DNA of 64,000 bases, taken from positions 2,678,679 through 2,742,678 of the forward strand of contig FN649739.1 of assembly GCA_000310025.1 (NCBI GenBank), in the 5' to 3' direction. Below are positions 51,401-62,000 of the stretch, piece after piece. Numbering within the stretch: the first letter of the stretch is position 1; every line of letters starts with the position of its first letter. A program made the translations under genes and the position numbers. The notes beneath the pieces were generated by a model that was given only the letters and a program-made list of their open reading frames with translations, had not been told where the DNA came from and made no database searches. The stretch comes from Ectocarpus siliculosus. Its lineage: Eukaryota > Sar > Phaeophyceae > Ectocarpales > Ectocarpaceae.

Positions 51401-51429
51401 GCACTTTTTGAGATAAAAGTCAATACCAC

Positions 51430-51720
51430 CATTCCATGGAAGTTGGTTGAACTTGACTTCTCCGTGGGATCTCGCCGAGTACCTTCCATGGTAGTTTCGG
51501 GAACTTCCGAGGAAGAATATCACCCGAGCCCATCTTGAGCATAACATTGCGCGACAATATGGGGTTAGGATTAGGGTCAGTCGGGCTAGGGTTGGGGTTT
51601 TAGGATGATAGTGTCTTGAAGTTGCTATCATGGAAGTTTTCAAGCTTCCATAGAGGTTGCCCGCTAGCCCTGACAAAAGCTTCCGTGGAAGTTGATTTCA
51701 TGGAAGATGTGCCCTGCTTC
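51430..51720. repeat. Palindromic CTTCCATGGAAG-type repeats
   Basis: Four to six variants of TTCCATGGAAGTT or its half-sites (CTTCCATAGAGG, CTTCCGTGGAAG, TTCATGGAAG) are scattered over 290 bp, with a degenerate TTAGGG-like tract at 51559-51598 in the middle. No coding signal. Confidence 0.65.
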
Positions 51721-51936
51721 CGTGAAAAAAGTGTCGTGTGGGCTTGGGGGTAGGGTTAATAGGTAAAGGCTAAACCACTGACTGAGTGGTCTAATGGTTT
51801 AGCCTTTATCTAATAAAAGATATGTCCGCGGGCTCTTGGCCTTCCAGCTGCGACGTGCTTAATGACAGTGATCTCATGGGCCGAACCCCTGCCAGGCTGC
51901 AGGTCTGTAAATGAATGGTCATTCTTGCGTAAGTGG

Positions 51937-52010
51937 ACCAACTGGGATTCGACCCCGTGCGTGTACCCTTTGCTTGAGAACGCTTGGACAATTAGACCCA
52001 CTAAGTCACT
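51937..52010 (-). mobile_element. tRNA-derived SINE-like head, inverted copy
   Basis: Read on the minus strand: TGACTTAGTGGGTCTAATTG (box A-like), then GGGTCGAATCCC (box B-like), then AGTTGGTCC. The layout is the same as in the plus-strand copies that start 11 bp away, so the two lie head to head. A further box-A-like head (GAGTGGTCTAATGG) lies at about 51783 on the plus strand, within a short hairpin. Confidence 0.6.
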
Positions 52011-52020
52011 TGATGTGACG

Positions 52021-52206
52021 TGACCTAGTGGTCTAATGGTCAAAGCGTTCTCACGTTCATGGGTTCGAATCCCGGCTGGTCACTTTCACAAGCACCATTA
52101 GTTACTTTTCCGGCAGCGGTCCGTCCCCGGAGATCCTTACTTTTTAATCCCAGTGACCAGCTGGGTGACTACGAGCCGAGAGAATATATTTTGTTAGAAA
52201 GGCTTG
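52021..52206 (+). mobile_element. tRNA-derived SINE-like repeat, copy 1
   Basis: The first 65 bp look like a tRNA: TGACCTAGTGGTCTAATGG (box A), GGGTTCGAATCCC (box B), and an end GGCTGGTCA that pairs with the start TGACC. About 120 bp of unrelated tail follows (GGTCCGTCCCCGGAG, CCAGTGACCAGC, AGAGAATATATTTTG), shared with copy 2. The anticodon arm does not fold well, which argues against a working tRNA gene. The tail contains GTGACCAGC, partly complementary to the head. Confidence 0.7.
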
Positions 52207-52210
52207 TACA

Positions 52211-52406
52211 TGACTTACTGACATAGTCTGACTTACTGTTAAAGGATTCACCGCGTACGGGTTCGAATCCCGGCTGGTCACTCTTACAAGCACCACTATT
52301 ATAGTTCTTTATCCGGCGAGGGGTCCGTCCCGGAGCCCTACTTCTAAATCCCAGTGACCAGCCGGGTGGCTACGAGCTGAGAGTATATATTTTGCTAGAA
52401 AGGGTT
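52211..52406 (+). mobile_element. tRNA-derived SINE-like repeat, copy 2
   Basis: Shares with copy 1 the box B GGGTTCGAATCCCGGCTGGT and the whole tail, with about 10-15 % differences. Its box A end is degenerate. Head-to-tail with copy 1, 5 bp apart. Confidence 0.65.
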
Positions 52407-52549
52407 ACCCATTAGACTACTAGTCAGCGGGCACAAGGGTTACGGTTGGATAGCGTTAGGGTTATTAGCCGCCATAGACTATATACAGTCGTGCCCGTTC
52501 CGAAGCAGATAATCTATTGTTTAGGAGTACACTGGGTTGGTTGAAGGGC

Positions 52550-52630
52550 TATGGGTGACCCATGGGCTGCCCACGGGCCAAACGGGGTGCCCATGGGCAG
52601 CCCATGGGTTCCCCGTGGTGGGCCGTTTGG
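52550..52630. repeat. Second CCCATGGG palindrome cluster
   Basis: Five CCCATGGG or CCCACGGGC-type words in 80 bp, of the same character as the island at 48290-48660. No gene. Confidence 0.7.
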
Positions 52631-53023
52631 GAAAACTGTAGGTCCCACCAACCTGAGGCCCAACAACCCGTTCCTCCCTCAGACCTTGTTTGGGGCACGC
52701 TACACTCTGCAGATTGCCCTTTCGCCTCACACAAGCAACCGCAGTATGAACTCTAGTTGCTGCTGTTCTGTTGCATTTGCTCTTTGTCTCGAACATTTTC
52801 ACGATGTCGGCAAAATGAAAAATCGAACCTCAACGTCCGCTTGTGAGCAACCAACGGTCCGCCTGTAAAATGGTCATTGCAGGCGGTAGCTTAGTAAATG
52901 AAGGTGTGTGGGCCAAGTGAGTTTCCAATGTGACATACTGTAGTGCCAATAAGCCATGATACGACGAAAGCGCATACCGTGAATCGACGAGCAACCAAGT
53001 TGCATGTTACAATAATTAAAAAT

Positions 53024-53113
53024 ACTGTTGTATTTTGCTCTTGGCCTAGGATCATTTACTGTAATTATTGGATTTTGGGATGAGGCCTCCAGCTCTGAGG
53101 CCGGTAGTCCCAT
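53024..53113 (-). repeat. Retrotransposon repeat B2
   Basis: About 90 bp matching 53360-53447 (CTTGGCCTAGGATCATTTA, GGGATGAGGCCTCCAGCTC) with some substitutions and small indels. Outer end of the split direct repeat. Confidence 0.85.
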
Positions 53114-53205
53114 GGATGCACTATCGCGCCGACTGTGGTCGGCGCGGTAATGAATCTGCAAATGATCCAGAAGCATCAAGCTTTAAGAGTAGGGAGGGTG
53201 GGCGG

Positions 53206-53362
53206 TCTCAAATTTCTTCCTCTCCTACCCGGTGTTCTCTCGTATTCACGGTAGGGAGAAAGACAATGATCGGCTGTATGCGTTTCTCAACATATTATCA
53301 GGGCAGACGCCTCCATTCATTTTCGTGCCGAATTTGAATTCGGTTGTAGCCCAGATTTTACT
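53206..53362 (-). repeat. Retrotransposon repeat A2
   Basis: About 155 bp, near-identical and in the same orientation as 57104-57255 (CACGGTAGGGAGAAAGACAA, TTATCAGGGCAGACGCCTCC). It directly abuts B1. Confidence 0.9.
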
Positions 53363-53447
53363 GTTGTATTTTGCTCTTGGCCTAGGATCATTTAATGTAA
53401 GTGTTGGATTTTTGGGATGAGGCCTCCAGCTCCGGCCCGTGGTCCCA
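53360..53447 (-). repeat. Retrotransposon repeat B1
   Basis: About 88 bp repeat of 53024-53113. It joins A2 with no spacer, as expected for the B1-A2 junction of split direct repeats. Confidence 0.85.
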
Positions 53448-53539
53448 CCCATACTTTCCTAGCCGTGTGTTGTCCTTGGCCACTGGCCTGGAGCCTGGTT
53501 GATTCACCCAAACTTTCGTGTATTCCGCTTGGTGGATAA

Positions 53540-55067
53540 TTACGACGGCTTACGGCCAGCGCAGGCGGCGAAGTCGGATTCGAACGCCGGCGATAATGAC
53601 TCCTCGTTGGTGGCCGTATAATTGGCCGCCCGCTGCCGTTTGGAAGACGGCTCTACGTAATACTTCGTCATCGACTCCGTTTTCCAACCCCCCATCTGCA
53701 TGATCTCTTCTATGGCGGAGCCGCCCATGGACCAGCTCAACGACCCTCCCACTCGGAACGAGTGCATGGAAAAATGGGCGGGCAGACTGGCCGCCCTGAG
53801 GTGCGCCTGAAGGGGCGACGTCATCTGGGTCGCCACTAGCTTCGAGTTCCCTCGGCTACCCGTCCAGAACCGACGGGAACAGGTAGCCCGATGACAAATC
53901 CCAGCCTACCTGTTGTGCGGCGAGGATGTACTCCGCCACGGCTCGAACGGCACATACGTCCCGGTTCGCGCTAGCAAGCACTACAATGGCTTCGGTCGAA
54001 GCCCGCAAAGTCTTTCCAAAGAGGAAGTTGAAAATGAACCCCCGCGACTCCGGCAGCCGGAGTACCTGCGACCCCAACGTAAAGGAGAGGTCAAACCACC
54101 GACGCATAGAATGGTACGCAAGTGAAAAGAGAGCGACATCCCGAGTGATGGCGATGCGTTCCGCCGTAGAGTCGGAAGCAAGCGCTCGCAGACGCATATG
54201 CGGCAGCAACTCCCCGAGGGTGTCCTCCAGAAGCGGCGCTGCTTGCTTCGCGGTTACACCCTAACCCGCTTCTGTTCCTCGGTGGTGAACGTGAGGTACG
54301 CGTCTACCCATCGGACTAGCACACGGATTCCCCAACCCCAGCGTGGGGTTCCAGTCATCCCCTCTCCCCAGCTGTTCCTTATACGCCATCTTTAACTTAG
54401 AGCAGAAACCCTTTCGGAGAGACTCGGCACCGTATCGCTTTGCGCACGTCGCGCCCGGGGAGCAGCTCCGGCGATCGCTCGCCCCCACTCCCGCGCATGT
54501 GATATCGTGAACCAACTTCGTCCCCTTTCCCTGGGAGTCCAGATAGCTAAACCAATCGACTACGTCGTCCGGGGAAGCGTGAACCCACCCTTTGCTTCCG
54601 CCGGAATACGATAGCAAAAAGAGGTCGAATTCATCGGCCATCCGGTGTTTTCGGACTTCCCCGGCCCGCCCGCGCATAGCCGACTCCATTTGCACCCGGC
54701 GAGCGAGCAGTTTAGGGCGATCGATGAGAACGGGTGCCCCGGAGCCGAGGCGCGGAGAAGGGGCACCGAGGAGCGGTCGAGCACCACACTCCCAGCAAAA
54801 GTTGAACTGAGCGACATTCTCTTGGTTGCAGTGGACGCAACGCGGGAAGTTAACCAGGTCCCGGACGGAGGCTACCCCTGCGGCCGGAGCAGTCTGTGCC
54901 GAACCAAGCAAAACAACAAAAGACCAATCAGTGGGCGGACATCCACCGACCGAAATAAGCAAATGCAGTACACCACAATTCATGTTTGACGGAAATCTAC
55001 TTCGTATGCCATCATCGCCCAACGTGGGTATCTCCACGTCTTGAGAACGCCCTCCGCGGAGGGCCAT
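53540..55067 (-). mobile_element. Retrotransposon tyrosine recombinase region (fossil)
   Basis: Minus-strand coding traces of a tyrosine recombinase. The N-terminal part contains a possible zinc-binding CVHCN...CWECG, and the C-terminal catalytic part contains HSFRVGG and GGWKTESMTKYYVE, typical of the HxxR...Y end of DIRS-order recombinases. The region is broken, and overlaps the end of the RT/RNase H region as is usual in this order. Confidence 0.8.
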
Positions 55068-57142
55068 ACGAACACTCCGCTTTCATTAATGCCAGCGACC
55101 TCAACAGAGCGAGTTGTCGCTGAAATTACGCGGGGGAACCAGTAAGCCTTAACACTCGGAAGGAGCACTACCGCGCGCGCTCGACATTCGGCGAGGTGTT
55201 GGACTACGTGTCCCGCCATGACTGGGGGGGGGAAACAGAAGCCAAACGCTGGTACAAGGCCGCCCGGTAAGACTGCCACATTCTGCGCAAAGACGTCCAC
55301 GCCCGCAGACCCGGCACAATGGTACCGCGAAAAGAATGGAAGCGCCCCTCCGGACGACAACGAACGCTGTGCTGACGATGTACAAGCCATTAAGTCTATG
55401 TTGAACGGACCCAGCTCCTGCCACAGCTTCCGGAAAACATTCGGCCCAAGTCGGATGATTGTCTCCCGTGATGGCCTCGAGATGGCGTCCGCCACACCGT
55501 TCTCCGCGGTAGGGACCCACTTCAGGGACAAAAGAAAGTCATACTCTATCTGGAGATCAAACAGGCGAATAAGCAGCTCGTGTGTAGCGCGGTTCTTCGC
55601 CCGACCCCGGTTGAAAGCGCCCACGACGGATTGGTTGTCGACGTCTACGAACACTTGTGCCCGACGGAGACAATCCGGGTGTCGTTGGCAGAATTGAGGC
55701 CGCAAGTGATACAGCGCATACATCTCCTTCAGGTTGATGTGCGTCGACATCCACTCCGGGGGGAACACCCCTCCCGCTTCGAAAGGGTCTGTCGCGGCGT
55801 ACAGGACTCCTCCCCACGCCACCGATGACGCGTCCGATGCCCCTTTGGTGAGGGCTGCTGCGAAATGTCGCGCCCGCTGCCACGGGCCCTCGTGCGTGGT
55901 AGCCGTAATGTCCAGCCACTTACGCATTTCCCCCGCCAAATCTGCGCTCGAGTCTTTGAAAAGATCCACCAACCGCAGGGTGGATCGCTCCAGAGCTGCC
56001 AAAGCGGCGAACATCGCCTGGGTATACAGAGAGGCCGGTCGGATGGCCACCGTCATGCTCGTGACTTTTCCGGCTACCCGTTGAAGAGTCCGAAAGGAGA
56101 TGTTGCCCGCGGCTAGGGATTCTTGCAAGATGTCGTGCACGGCGTCCAGCTTGTCTTACGGCACCCGAAATGTTGCTGTGGTAGAGTCGCACAACATGCC
56201 TAGGTATTTTTGGACCGTTGTCGGTCGCCAGTCGCACTTCTGCGGCGATAGGAAGTTACCGCAGAAGCAAGATACCAAGACGGAAATATGCGCGGCTTCG
56301 CAAGCCGCCAGCCACTGCTCCCGCGCTGTTTGGCCCTGGGTGGATTCGAGGTTGGTAAGGAAGGAGTCTTCCAGGTATGCCAACGCCGGATTTCCCAAGG
56401 AGCGGAGAAATGCTGCTTTCGCCTCGCTGAGGGTGTGGTAGACGAACGGGCTAATGCTCAGTCCAAATGGGAGGACGCACCAAACGTAATCCACGCCCCC
56501 GTACTCGAAGCCGAGCAGGGGCCAGGAAGAAGGCCGGATGAGGATGTGGTGGAAAGCACTCGAATCATCCAGGGAGGTCATGTAACACCCTGGCGACGCC
56601 ACGTTAGCCGCCCGTGCTACTGTGTCTATGGAAAAAGGCATACGCTTGAAAAACTGGTTCAGCGGTCGTGCGTCATAGATTAGCCGTGGCTTAGTTTCTT
56701 CCACCGACAGAGCCATGATCAGACGGGGCCGGGCCGGGCCAGCGGGTCCCTTGACATCGCCCCATTTTGCGACGCATCCACGGGCGATGAGCGACTGCAG
56801 CTCTGACTCCACGCGGCCTGGTATACGGCGACTCCACGGTCGCCTACGTCTGCCCTTGACCCGTCGGGCCAGACAACCCTCGCCAAATCTAGCGAAGGCG
56901 CCGCCCCCAAAGAACCTGCCGTGGTAAAGCATGGCAAGTCCGCGCGGGGGGTGGTCGCCGCCACAAACCGAGCCGACGTGCGCGTCGGAGTGGGCCGGAC
57001 CGGCGCTGCCGCCGCCGGCGCGGCCGCCGCGGCTGGCGCGGGAACGGCAGCCGCCGCGGGTGCCGGTGTCTGGGGTGCCGGGTTGGCCCTCGTTCCAGGC
57101 ATCTCTCAAATTTCTCTCTCTCCCCGGTGTTCTCTCATTCAC
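54980..57142 (-). mobile_element. Retrotransposon reverse transcriptase and RNase H region (fossil)
   Basis: Minus-strand coding traces. Reverse transcriptase motifs include KPRLIYDARPLNQFF, SLDDSSAFHHI and VLPFGLSISPFVYHT. RNase H-like motifs include SDASSVAWGGV and VFVDVDNQSVVGAFNRG. A DIRS-type downstream block follows (GPFNIDLMA, FFSRYHCAGSAG, FCFPPPVMAG). The block order matches DIRS/Ngaro pol and not gypsy or copia pol. Confidence 0.85.
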
Positions 57143-57255
57143 GGTAGGGAGAAAGACAATGATCGGCTGTATGCATTTCTCAACATATTATCAGGGCAGA
57201 CGCCTCCATTCATTTTCGTGCCGAATTTGAATTCGGTTGTAGCCCAGATTTTACT
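57104..57255 (-). repeat. Retrotransposon repeat A1
   Basis: Direct-repeat partner of 53206-53362, marking the upstream end of the element (right side in window coordinates). Confidence 0.9.
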
Positions 57256-59089
57256 AAACGGTATATGATGGATCATCATTAGCAACAAGATGTTCCTCGT
57301 TTTTCCATATGTTATGTACCTTTCTGGGTTTCTTTTTTAGTCGATATGCTTCCTTTGGGTGCTTGTACTTCCTTTGGGTACTTGGCCTGTGGCCACGGCA
57401 ACAAGGTGGTGTGACTTTCTGACCGAGCAAGTGACAAGCGAATTTCTCTACGTGTAGCACCGCAACCTTTCTCTTGGACAGACATGCTTCCACGGTAGAC
57501 TACCAATGGGTTTGTAGTGTTGCCGTGACCAACTTGGTTCTATGTATGGTCGTTCCCCGAGCAGTTGTGTTCCTTTTCTTGTTTCCATCCGCCGTCGGTT
57601 GGTGATCTACCAACAACGCAGTACACTCAGCCAACAGCTATGTAAATAAACCCGCAAAAAACAAATCAGCTTCAGACAGGCAACGCCGACGATACCCGTC
57701 GCGTTGATTTATCACAATGCCTAATAGAACAATAAAAATAAAACAACCGTAGAAGACAAGCAAGTTCACAGGTTCCCCGCTGCACCGTACGTGCTCCGCT
57801 GAGGTGCGCACACAGAAAACTAAAGTCATATGAATCAAAAACCAATACCTGCGGCTTGTTGTTGTTAGGTTGTTGTCTTCGCATTTCAAAGTCGTTCCGG
57901 TCTCTACTCCGTACCTTCTAATAATATCTACTGGTCCACCGGACTCGGGCCCCTTCTGTAGTCACAGACCAACTACCCCCAAAAGGGCACACACACACCT
58001 CAAAAAATTGAACGGAAACTAAACTTATATGTTGACGCAGAAAACCCTCAGTCAAGATAGACTGGTGGACGATCGAACCCGGAAGGCGATAAAAACAGCA
58101 ACATGCAGAAAAAACAGCTTATTACCACAAGAGGAAACAGAGAGGCCCCCATCCAGACAACAATAAGAACAGGGCCTGTGCACCTCAAAATTGGACAGAC
58201 TCGCGATACCCCACCCCCCTCTCAAGCAAAAACAACTTCTGTGAAGCTTGCTGTGGTGGTCATTTTTCCATCTCACGGGCACCTTTTCACGTCCGAAGGG
58301 AGAATAAGGTGAAACGACATGCCGGCTACCTCAACATACGAGTAACAACAGTAGACGACAAAATACTTGTGGCAAGAATGAAATATTGATTCCGACTCCA
58401 TGCCTCTCTTTCCAACTCCCAATATCGGCAAACGAACAACACAGAAAAAATGTTGAAGATTGATAGTGCATTATTGTGTGTTTCGCCCCGAGATCACCTA
58501 TCTCAGCCCTCCTTCTCGCATGGGAAACCTCGGCCCGAACGAACTCTGGCAGCGTTCCTCAAATTTATAGAACCCTGTTTTCGCAACGTCGGGCGACTAT
58601 TATCGAAGCGGCTAGGGCTGCAGACTAGCAGCCGCCGCGAAGCGAAGACACGTTATTTTATGCTATACAGGTTCTTCCATCTGAACAAGGCAAGGCTGAC
58701 TGTAGAACTCAAATGCGCTTGCTCCTTGGGAAGGATTGGATTGGGGGGGTGGGGCGCAATCACCTGCGCCTGTTCGGGGGAAGCCATCATAATGATTATC
58801 ATTGCCGACTGCGAGTCCGCACGACAAATAGTCAAGAGTGCTGCCAATGGAACCGTGCCGAGATTAGGCGCTCCAAATCCACCACCATCAACTTCAACAG
58901 CGCCAACTGGACAAATGGTGCCACGAAGAATCACACGCAGTTGGTATCTCGCCGCCATACACGATCCGTGTTACCTTTCCCCCAAGGCAAAGGCCTACAG
59001 GGAAGTTGTAGATTGGTGCCAGGACCACATGGGACGAAAGTACAAGCTCACACATACCCATGGTCACACGAACCCGAGGCCGTCAGGCT
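57256..59089. other. Intergenic DNA between retrotransposon and minus ABCG gene
   Basis: About 1.8 kb that should include the 3' UTR of the minus-strand ABCG gene. The only notable content is the open frame 58450-59109 (219 codons, plus strand), which runs 20 bp into the ABCG last exon. Its second half has a faint RNase H-like look (IIADCESARQIV and LTHTHGHTN), possibly a remnant of an old retroelement. It is not called as a gene. Confidence 0.4.
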
Positions 59090-62000
59090 TCAAAAAATGG
59101 AACGCTTGAGGGCCACGTAGTGGATCACCCTCCAGACCAGGGCCAAACCAACCAGCGCGCCGCACCACGCCGCGATGCTCACGTCGTTAAGGTTAGTCCC
59201 GCCGTTGCTAAGCGAGTCCAGCACCTGTCGTACCGAGCGCGTACAGTACACGGTTGGTTGACACGGAATGGGCGGAGGAGGAGTTGCGAATCGGACACGA
59301 AACCACCACGAGAATCAATCAAACAACGGGATCGAAGTATGCTCTAAGAACAGAGTACAAGCATGCATATCAAATCAATATGTTCAGAGAGGGATGTGTT
59401 GAGAGACACTTATGCCGAGAGTTGTGCGACGCACGCTGGATATCGGACTCAGCAAGGTCTGGGTGTTCGTTCTCATTGTGACCAACCCATGCATGTGCAA
59501 TTCTACAACGAAGGTCGTGCTTGCCTGCTCGCCGGTCGTGCCGTAGCAGGTGACACAGGTATCCAACCCTGCGTAGGTCTGGCCGTCGATGACGATCTTC
59601 GCCATCGCCTCCCACGAGTACCTGATGCAAAGGGGCGAACCAGGAGGTATTTTTTCGAGGTGTTGGCTTAAAAACCACCGTGTGAGGAGAGTTGGAGACA
59701 TTATCTTTAGTACGAAACGTCGTAATGCTCGGTGTTACGTTTGAGGACGGGGGTCGGGAAGGCTTTGGGATGCTATCCTATCCCTCGTGAAAAAGGGGAG
59801 GAAGAGCTACCCCCCCGCGCAGGTCGAAATGCCTGCATATGCCACCCGTACTTGTGTACTATAATAGATGCTGCTGCGCATTACGCGGCATTTCGCACCT
59901 GAGAGGAGATATCCAGTAGAGCCACAGCCAAAAGTCGGGCATGTTGTCGGGGTCGATGAAGAACCTGGTGGCCACCGATAGGTTGGTTGTGGCAAGGCGG
60001 AGGGAAAGTGGGGGTGAAAGTTACAGTAGTGTGGATGTCACGTGCAAATGAATTATTATAGCAGCGATTGAATCGAGCCGCACTACTATTGCAGCTGAGC
60101 TCTCATCATAGGCACGGGTTGCAAAGCGCTCATGTATTCTTCAGGCATGCTGAGTCAAAGGTGTTTCCTGGCATGGACATGAATGAAAAGCTAGCTGCCA
60201 TGCCGAAAGACGGGGGTCTTGCGATGTATCTTGGGAAGTAGATATGGCTTTTCCAAAACCCTCGACTGCACTGTGGTTACCATGACACCCACACCGGTCA
60301 ACCCCAATGTGTTTCCACAGGTAGAATGGTCGGGTTAGGTCAGCAAAGGGGTCCTCCTGTGAGGACCAGGTGCTACAGATAGGGCACGAAGCGATGTGAT
60401 ACATCGGAACCCTTGATGAATCGCAAGAGTTTTCGACCTTCACTGTTATAGGCAAGTTTGCTTTGCCAAATTAGGAGGAGGAGGAGGAGGAGGAGGAGGG
60501 GGAGCAGGAGGAGGAAGAGCAGGAGGAGGAGCAGGAGGAGGGGGAGCAGGAGGAGGAGCAGGAGGAGTAATCACCACGGCGGACACAATTCCAATGGATA
60601 CGGCCACCTCCAAACGCTTTTCAAGGGACAACCAAGGGAGGAGAATACTCTTCTTTTCGGTTCATTCTATGAGAAAATCAATAAAACTGCCAAAGGATGA
60701 TATCCTACTTACCCGTTGAAGATGAAGAACATGGACAGAAAGCTGGCGAAAACGGCGATCCCGAGGACGAAGTTCTGAATAGTGTCCCAGAGGAGTCCAG
60801 GCCCAACGCAGTCACCGGAGATAGGCATCGAGGAACGGGAGGTGGGACGAGGGCGTCACAAACAAAGAAACCTGAGTTCCACAGGTTTCAACCCTCGAGC
60901 CGCCGCTGGTCTTGAGCAACGTATCTTGCATTCTAAAATGCATTACAGTAGTCTAGTTGGATTTCCCCATTCTCGACAATATTATCTACACGCTCGCCAG
61001 TGCGTTGCGCTTATTGGTGGCGGAATTCACCCCGACAATAAAGACGTTCCAGTCCATGTGGTAGTGCAGGGGAAAGAAGAACGGGTACTAGAAAATAGTC
61101 GAGAGGGATGGCCTCCTCTAGGCCAAAGAAGAAGTTTAAGCAAAGGGATGCGCTACGGATGCCTGGAACTCCTGCAACAGGAGTATTGACGCTCCGTGTT
61201 GTAGTAGTCATGGAGGCTGCCCTCCCGAAGGGACAAACGAAACCAACGAGCCGGCCACGTATGTATTACAGGTGCAAAGAGATCCCGTGTGGTTCCGTTT
61301 ATCTACGAGAGTTCAGGAAATGGTCGTTGACCTAGAAGAGTGTGTACGAATTGGCCACACCGGATTCGCACCGGAATTGTCGTGTTCCGTGGAAGACGAT
61401 CCCCTGCCCGGTATCTACATGCGGTAGATTTGCTCAAACCCAAATTGCGCATTCAGTCATGGGACTACTACATTGTGCCTATTTGCTTGAACATAACTGC
61501 ACGCGACTACACATTGCGTCTCACCTTGACAACGACTCCAACAAGCTGGGCCAGGCTCTCGACGACGAACAGCATGAGGAACATCACCAGCACGAACTGG
61601 AGATACCTGACCAATCAAAATCGACGGCGGGATCGCAGGACACGAGGATCAATGAGAGGGGTGAGCGACATGAACAAAGCTCAACCTTTTTCGGAGGACA
61701 CGCGCACTCTCCGCCCGTACACTCCGATGAGCTCAGAGGCAGAAGGCTTCGCCAGTTGAAGGTATGTTTGCCGTCCCCAGCATGGTTTGACCTGGCACAA
61801 CAGCTCATCGTTCACAGCCACCCCCCAACAGCAACCGCACAATCTTCGAATCAGCTTCCACGGCACCCGTGTCATGTTCTTCCTGCGACATCATAGCCCT
61901 GTTGTGTACGTACCTCACAGGGTCGTCGTTCATGTCAGTGATCCAGTACACGGGCGTGCTGCAGCACAACGCGATCAACAACACGAAGGGAGCTTGCACG

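Larger units (their letters stand above)
53024..57255 (-). mobile_element. DIRS-order (PAT/Ngaro-like) tyrosine-recombinase retrotransposon, fossil
   Basis: A 4.2-kb element read on the minus strand. Parts in element order: repeat A1 (57104-57255), a reverse transcriptase plus RNase H region, a tyrosine recombinase region, repeat B1, repeat A2, a 92-bp spacer and repeat B2. This A1-coding-B1-A2-B2 order is the split-direct-repeat layout known for PAT and Ngaro elements, which integrate through a recombinase instead of an integrase. No gag region was recognised, so the copy is short for its class. It looks nearly whole otherwise, with about three breaks in its coding parts. The A repeats differ at only a handful of positions, suggesting a fairly recent insertion. 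It lies between the two convergent ABCG genes. Confidence 0.85.

Noticed and set aside
52021-52083. Possible functional tRNA gene
   Set aside because: Box A and box B are present, but the anticodon arm does not pair well, and the unit is repeated with a long shared tail, which fits a SINE.
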